A DNA stretch of 9,528 bases from Acidobacteriota bacterium (lineage in GTDB: Bacteria; Acidobacteriota; Terriglobia; Terriglobales; Acidobacteriaceae): the NCBI GenBank assembly GCA_021810735.1, contig JAJZIF010000106.1, forward strand, positions 1-9,528. Reading direction: 5' to 3'. Both the position numbers and the translations under genes were made by a program. The notes beneath the pieces were generated by a model. It had not been told where the DNA came from. It did not search any database and saw nothing but the letters and a program-made list of their open reading frames with translations. Shown piece by piece: positions 7,383-9,528 of the stretch (position 1 is the first letter of the stretch; every line of letters starts with the position of its first letter).

Positions 7383-8558
7383 ATGCGTCTGCTCACCCTC
7401 ATTGCCGGCCTGGTTTGTCTGGCGGAAGTGCTGCTGGACGCGTTTCAAACGATTATTTTGCCGCGTCGGGCGAGCGGGCGACTCCGCGTTTCCAGGTTTT
7501 TCATGACCGCCACATGGATTCCATGGCGCGCCCTCGCCAGCCGGATGCGGAATAGTCGTCGCCGCGAGAGCTTCCTCAGTTATTTTGGCCCGCTCTCGTT
7601 GTTGCTGCTGGTGGCCGTTTGGGCCTCAGGACTGATTCTGGGCTTCGCATTGATCTTTCACGCGCTCGGGTCACCTTTTGCGGATTCCCACTCGGTTTCC
7701 AAATTGGAAACCGACCTCTACGTTAGCGGGACCACGCTGTTCACGCTGGGTCTTGGCGACGTCGTTCCATTGACGGTGTCGGGACGGTTTCTGGTGGCGC
7801 TGGAGGGTGGAATCGGTCTGGCCTTTGTCGCCGGCGTCATCGGTTATTTACCCGTGCTGTATGGCGCATTTTCCCGGCGAGAGGTCAGCATCATCCTGCT
7901 GGACGCGCGGGCCGGCTCGCCGCCCACTGCCTTGGAGCTATTGCGCCGCCATGCGGGTCCCGCCGGCGAACTGGCCTTGCAGACCCTGCTGGTCGAATGG
8001 GAACGCTGGAGCGCCGAGTTGCTGGAAAGCCACATCTCCTACCCGCAACTCTGTTTCTTCCGCTCCCAGCACGACAATCAAAGCTGGCTTACCGCGCTCG
8101 TGGCGATGCTGGACGCATGCGCCGTGCTGATCGCCACCGTGGAAGGCGATGCGGTCCGGCAGGCGCAATTGACCTTCGTCATGGCCCGTCATGCGGTGCT
8201 CGATCTGGAGCATATCTTTGCTTCGAAATGGACTCGCCCCAGCCCGGATCGCCTGCCCCCCGCCAGCGTTCAGGACCTTTGTTCGCAGTTGGCCGATGCC
8301 GGCTTCACGTTGTGCGCGGGAAATGCCTCCATGGAACGATTGCGGGAATTGCGCGCCATGTATGAACCCCAGGCCTATCGGTTGGGACGTGTGCTGATGC
8401 AGGGATTGCCGCCCTTTTATCCCGAAGCTGGAAAGACAAGCAATTGGACCACAATCGCGGGCCTGCGTTCGCAAACGGAAGCTTCTCTCTTGTCCGGCGA
8501 CCAAAGAAAGGGCTTTGCGGTCAGCAATGCAGCTTCCGATGACAGCCATTCCTTCTAG
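7383..8558 (+). CDS. Potassium-channel-like ion channel with non-RCK C-terminal domain
   Basis: A 391-residue membrane protein. Predicted membrane segments are about 3-25, 69-94 and 136-162. A pore loop (about 113-127) lies between the last two and carries TLGLGD (121-126), corresponding to the TVGYGD potassium filter. The pore pair fits the Ion_trans_2 family. A basic stretch (about 28-62) after the first segment is probably cytoplasmic. After the pore, REVSIILLDARAGSPP (166-181) opens a soluble, cytoplasmic region of about 220 residues, rich in helices. I see no GxGxxG nucleotide-binding fold of an RCK domain and no cyclic-nucleotide-binding motif. The filter has leucine in place of the usual tyrosine or phenylalanine, so ion selectivity cannot be assumed. 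The start is set by a good Shine-Dalgarno. The gene is divergent from the DUF2905 gene (112 bases apart) and convergent with the next one. Confidence 0.87.
   Translation: MRLLTLIAGLVCLAEVLLDAFQTIILPRRASGRLRVSRFFMTATWIPWRALASRMRNSRRRESFLSYFGPLSLLLLVAVWASGLILGFALIFHALGSPFADSHSVSKLETDLYVSGTTLFTLGLGDVVPLTVSGRFLVALEGGIGLAFVAGVIGYLPVLYGAFSRREVSIILLDARAGSPPTALELLRRHAGPAGELALQTLLVEWERWSAELLESHISYPQLCFFRSQHDNQSWLTALVAMLDACAVLIATVEGDAVRQAQLTFVMARHAVLDLEHIFASKWTRPSPDRLPPASVQDLCSQLADAGFTLCAGNASMERLRELRAMYEPQAYRLGRVLMQGLPPFYPEAGKTSNWTTIAGLRSQTEASLLSGDQRKGFAVSNAASDDSHSF
7692..7714. repeat. Perfect inverted repeat, 11-bp arms, inside the channel gene
   Basis: The left arm TCGGTTTCCAA (7692-7702), one central A (7703) and the right arm TTGGAAACCGA (7704-7714) are exact reverse complements. 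As RNA it could form a 9-bp stem with a 5-base AAATT loop. As DNA it is a compact operator-like dyad. It encodes residues 104-111 of the channel, just before the pore loop. Function is unknown. Confidence 0.75.
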
Positions 8559-8569
8559 TTTGCCCTCAA

Positions 8570-8598
8570 CCGCCGTGAGCGGCCAGCGGAGTTCCGCT
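8570..8598. terminator. Weak tandem hairpins between convergent genes
   Basis: The 38-base gap between the convergent stop codons holds two GC-rich stem-loops: CCGC/GCGG around CGTGA (8570-8582), and AGCGG/CCGCT around AGTT (8585-8598), the second running into the stop codon of the minus-strand gene. Neither is followed by a T tract on either strand. A terminator role rests mainly on location. Confidence 0.25.
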
Positions 8599-9217
8599 AG
8601 CTCAGACACTCCGCAGTGAACATCAACCACGCCAGCGCCGCCAGTTCAATCCACAGCAGAATCAGCAGCCACCAGACCAGCACAGGAGCGGCGAACATAT
8701 AGTGCGTCGTGAGTGCCTGCGTCGGCTCAGTTAAGCTGGCCGCGTAATTGCTGAAGGCGCTCTCCGCGCGATTGAGCGCAGCCATGAGAGGTACCTGGGC
8801 TTGGCCGGCGGAACTGGCCGCCGAACCTGCCGCTTGGTCCAGCGCCATTTTGAGTTCAGCCTCGCTGGCGCGAATCTCCAGCAACAATCCCTGGCGATGG
8901 CTATCATGCGCGGCCCATCGCTCCAACCCCTCGGAGTCTGCCTGGATCTGCGTCCTCTGCAAACGGTAGTCCGCCTGATAGCCGGCAGCCGCGTCTTCCT
9001 TGCCCCCGCCGGTCATTCCGAGTACATCCATTGCGGCGCGAGCAGCAGCTACTTTCAGGCGCTGGCTGTGCTGATATCCAGGATTGAAAACAACATCGTC
9101 ATGAGAGGCCGCGACAACGGACCGCAGCGCTTCCTGCATCATCAGCCACGCGGTGGCCGCAGTCGCAAGCAATAGCAGCGCCGCGACCGCGCGTCGAGTT
9201 CTTGAGAGTGCCTTCAA
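8597..9217 (-). CDS. Hypothetical TM-helical-TM membrane protein, sensor-input-like
   Basis: I do not recognise a named family. The 206 residues begin with a basic start and a membrane segment (about 10-27). A soluble region of about 145 residues follows (30-174), rich in alanine, glutamine and charged residues and likely helical. A second, tryptophan- and leucine-rich membrane segment (about 176-199) comes next, and the protein ends 7 residues later. The topology resembles the periplasmic four-helix input modules of chemoreceptors and sensor kinases, but there is no HAMP, kinase or signalling domain, and none can be read downstream in any frame. The start is TTG. It fits a signal anchor (MKALSRTRR before the hydrophobic stretch), lacks a Shine-Dalgarno, and overlaps the stop of a 16-codon mini-ORF. 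The deoxyhypusine-synthase-like gene lies 55 bases upstream on the same strand, so co-transcription is possible. Confidence 0.7.
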   Translation of the reverse strand: MKALSRTRRAVAALLLLATAATAWLMMQEALRSVVAASHDDVVFNPGYQHSQRLKVAAARAAMDVLGMTGGGKEDAAAGYQADYRLQRTQIQADSEGLERWAAHDSHRQGLLLEIRASEAELKMALDQAAGSAASSAGQAQVPLMAALNRAESAFSNYAASLTEPTQALTTHYMFAAPVLVWWLLILLWIELAALAWLMFTAECLS

Positions 9218-9264
9218 TGGAATGTCCGGGTTGAAACGGCGAAGACCGCCGTCCGCCTCTCCAT
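9214..9264 (-). CDS. Possible 16-codon leader ORF overlapping the next start
   Basis: ATG at 9264 opens a 16-codon frame (MERRTAVFAVSTRTFH) whose TGA overlaps the TTG start of the following gene as TTGA. A TAGAAT hexamer ends 5 bases before this ATG. It could be a leader peptide that feeds ribosomes to the TTG start by termination-reinitiation, or it could be chance. Such short frames are common by accident, so this is tentative. Confidence 0.25.
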   Translation of the reverse strand: MERRTAVFAVSTRTFH

Positions 9265-9269
9265 CAGAA

Positions 9270-9275
9270 ATTCTA
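9270..9275 (-). promoter_or_regulatory. Candidate -10 box (TAGAAT) using the stop codon of the upstream gene
   Basis: On the minus strand TAGAAT begins with the TAG stop codon of the deoxyhypusine-synthase-like gene and ends 5 bases before the mini-ORF ATG. The hexamer is identical to the one before queA. A partial -35 match, TTGCTG at 9291-9296, sits at a short 15-base spacing. If active, it would give the 206-residue protein its own promoter. Confidence 0.3.
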
Positions 9276-9528
9276 CGCCGTCACCGGCTCCAGCAAACGG
9301 GCCCAATGCCGCTCTTTCCGTTCCGCGTGGGCGCGCTTGTGATAGGCATATCCGGCGATCAGCGGCAGGGCCAGCGTTGCTTCGCTGTAGACCATCTGCT
9401 CGTAGGTCGTGTCCACCTTGCCCCAGGAACTGGCTTCCTTCAATGTGCTGGAGGACAGCGCGCCGTCCCGCACGTCGGCCACGGTGATCTGGACCGCGTA
9501 TTTGTGCATGGGTACGTCCGCGCCCAAA
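9273..9528 (-). CDS. Deoxyhypusine/homospermidine synthase-like protein, C-terminal part
   Basis: The last 85 codons of a gene that continues beyond the window edge. The segment HKYAVQITVADVRDGALS followed by SSWGKVDT and SEATLALPLIAGYAYHK matches the C-terminal end of the deoxyhypusine synthase fold. The lysine of SWGK (codon 9417-9419) corresponds to the active-site lysine that forms the enzyme-butylamine intermediate with spermidine in eukaryotic and archaeal enzymes. Bacteria lack eIF5A, the usual protein substrate, so bacterial members are more likely to make homospermidine or a related polyamine, or to modify an unknown target. The N-terminal NAD-binding part is outside the window, so completeness cannot be judged. 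The gene ends at TAG, which may also serve as part of a promoter for the next gene. Confidence 0.87.
   Translation of the reverse strand, partial: LGADVPMHKYAVQITVADVRDGALSSSTLKEASSWGKVDTTYEQMVYSEATLALPLIAGYAYHKRAHAERKERHWARLLEPVTA

Noticed and set aside
7271..7402. 44-residue N-terminal extension of the DUF2905 protein from an upstream start
   Set aside because: It would overlap the start of the channel gene, adds an unconserved basic stretch, and family members begin at MQGLGRL-like sequence.
7938..8630. Minus-strand open frame of 230 codons running past the end of the channel gene, possibly an output domain of the 206-residue protein
   Set aside because: It starts upstream in another frame, overlaps both convergent genes, and shows no HAMP or signalling motif.
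1..9528. Defence system, prophage, transposon, CRISPR array or RNA gene
   Set aside because: All sizeable coding space is taken by housekeeping or membrane genes. No direct-repeat arrays, transposase motifs, attachment-site repeats or tRNA-like cloverleaf were seen.

Overview
The window is GC-rich, densely coded bacterial chromosome. The gene content and sequence styles suggest an acidobacterium-like organism: a deoxyhypusine-synthase-like protein, a DUF2905 protein, a TLGLGD-filter ion channel of a kind I associate with such genomes, and a DNA polymerase I with an insertion in its 5' nuclease domain. This is recognition from memory, not a search, so the phylum is an inference. I see no mobile element, CRISPR array, rRNA or tRNA. 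It looks like an ordinary chromosomal region with some unusual details.

Left part, plus strand: queA (queuosine tRNA modification) is followed after 33 bases by polA (DNA polymerase I). PolA keeps its 5' nuclease and polymerase residues. Its 3'-5' proofreading domain lacks most catalytic residues and is preceded by an acidic linker. Positions 1-94 hold no gene I can assign.

Middle part, minus strand: xseA (large subunit of exonuclease VII) and glmM (phosphoglucosamine mutase) overlap by ATGA and form a likely two-gene operon, convergent with polA. The xseB subunit gene is not here. Next is a 74-residue DUF2905 membrane protein, also on the minus strand. It is divergent from a two-TM-pore ion channel whose soluble C-terminal half is not an RCK domain.

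Right part, minus strand: a 206-residue TM-helical-TM protein that resembles a sensor input module without an output domain. Upstream of it lies the C-terminal end of a deoxyhypusine/homospermidine-synthase-like enzyme with its SWGK active-site lysine, cut by the window edge.

Two observations cut across genes. First, several starts (queA, polA, the DUF2905 gene and a 16-codon mini-ORF) lack a Shine-Dalgarno motif and instead have a TAnnnT -10-like hexamer 5-8 bases upstream, as expected for leaderless mRNAs. The ion channel gene does have a clear Shine-Dalgarno. Second, a perfect 11-bp-arm inverted repeat lies inside the channel gene just before its pore filter.
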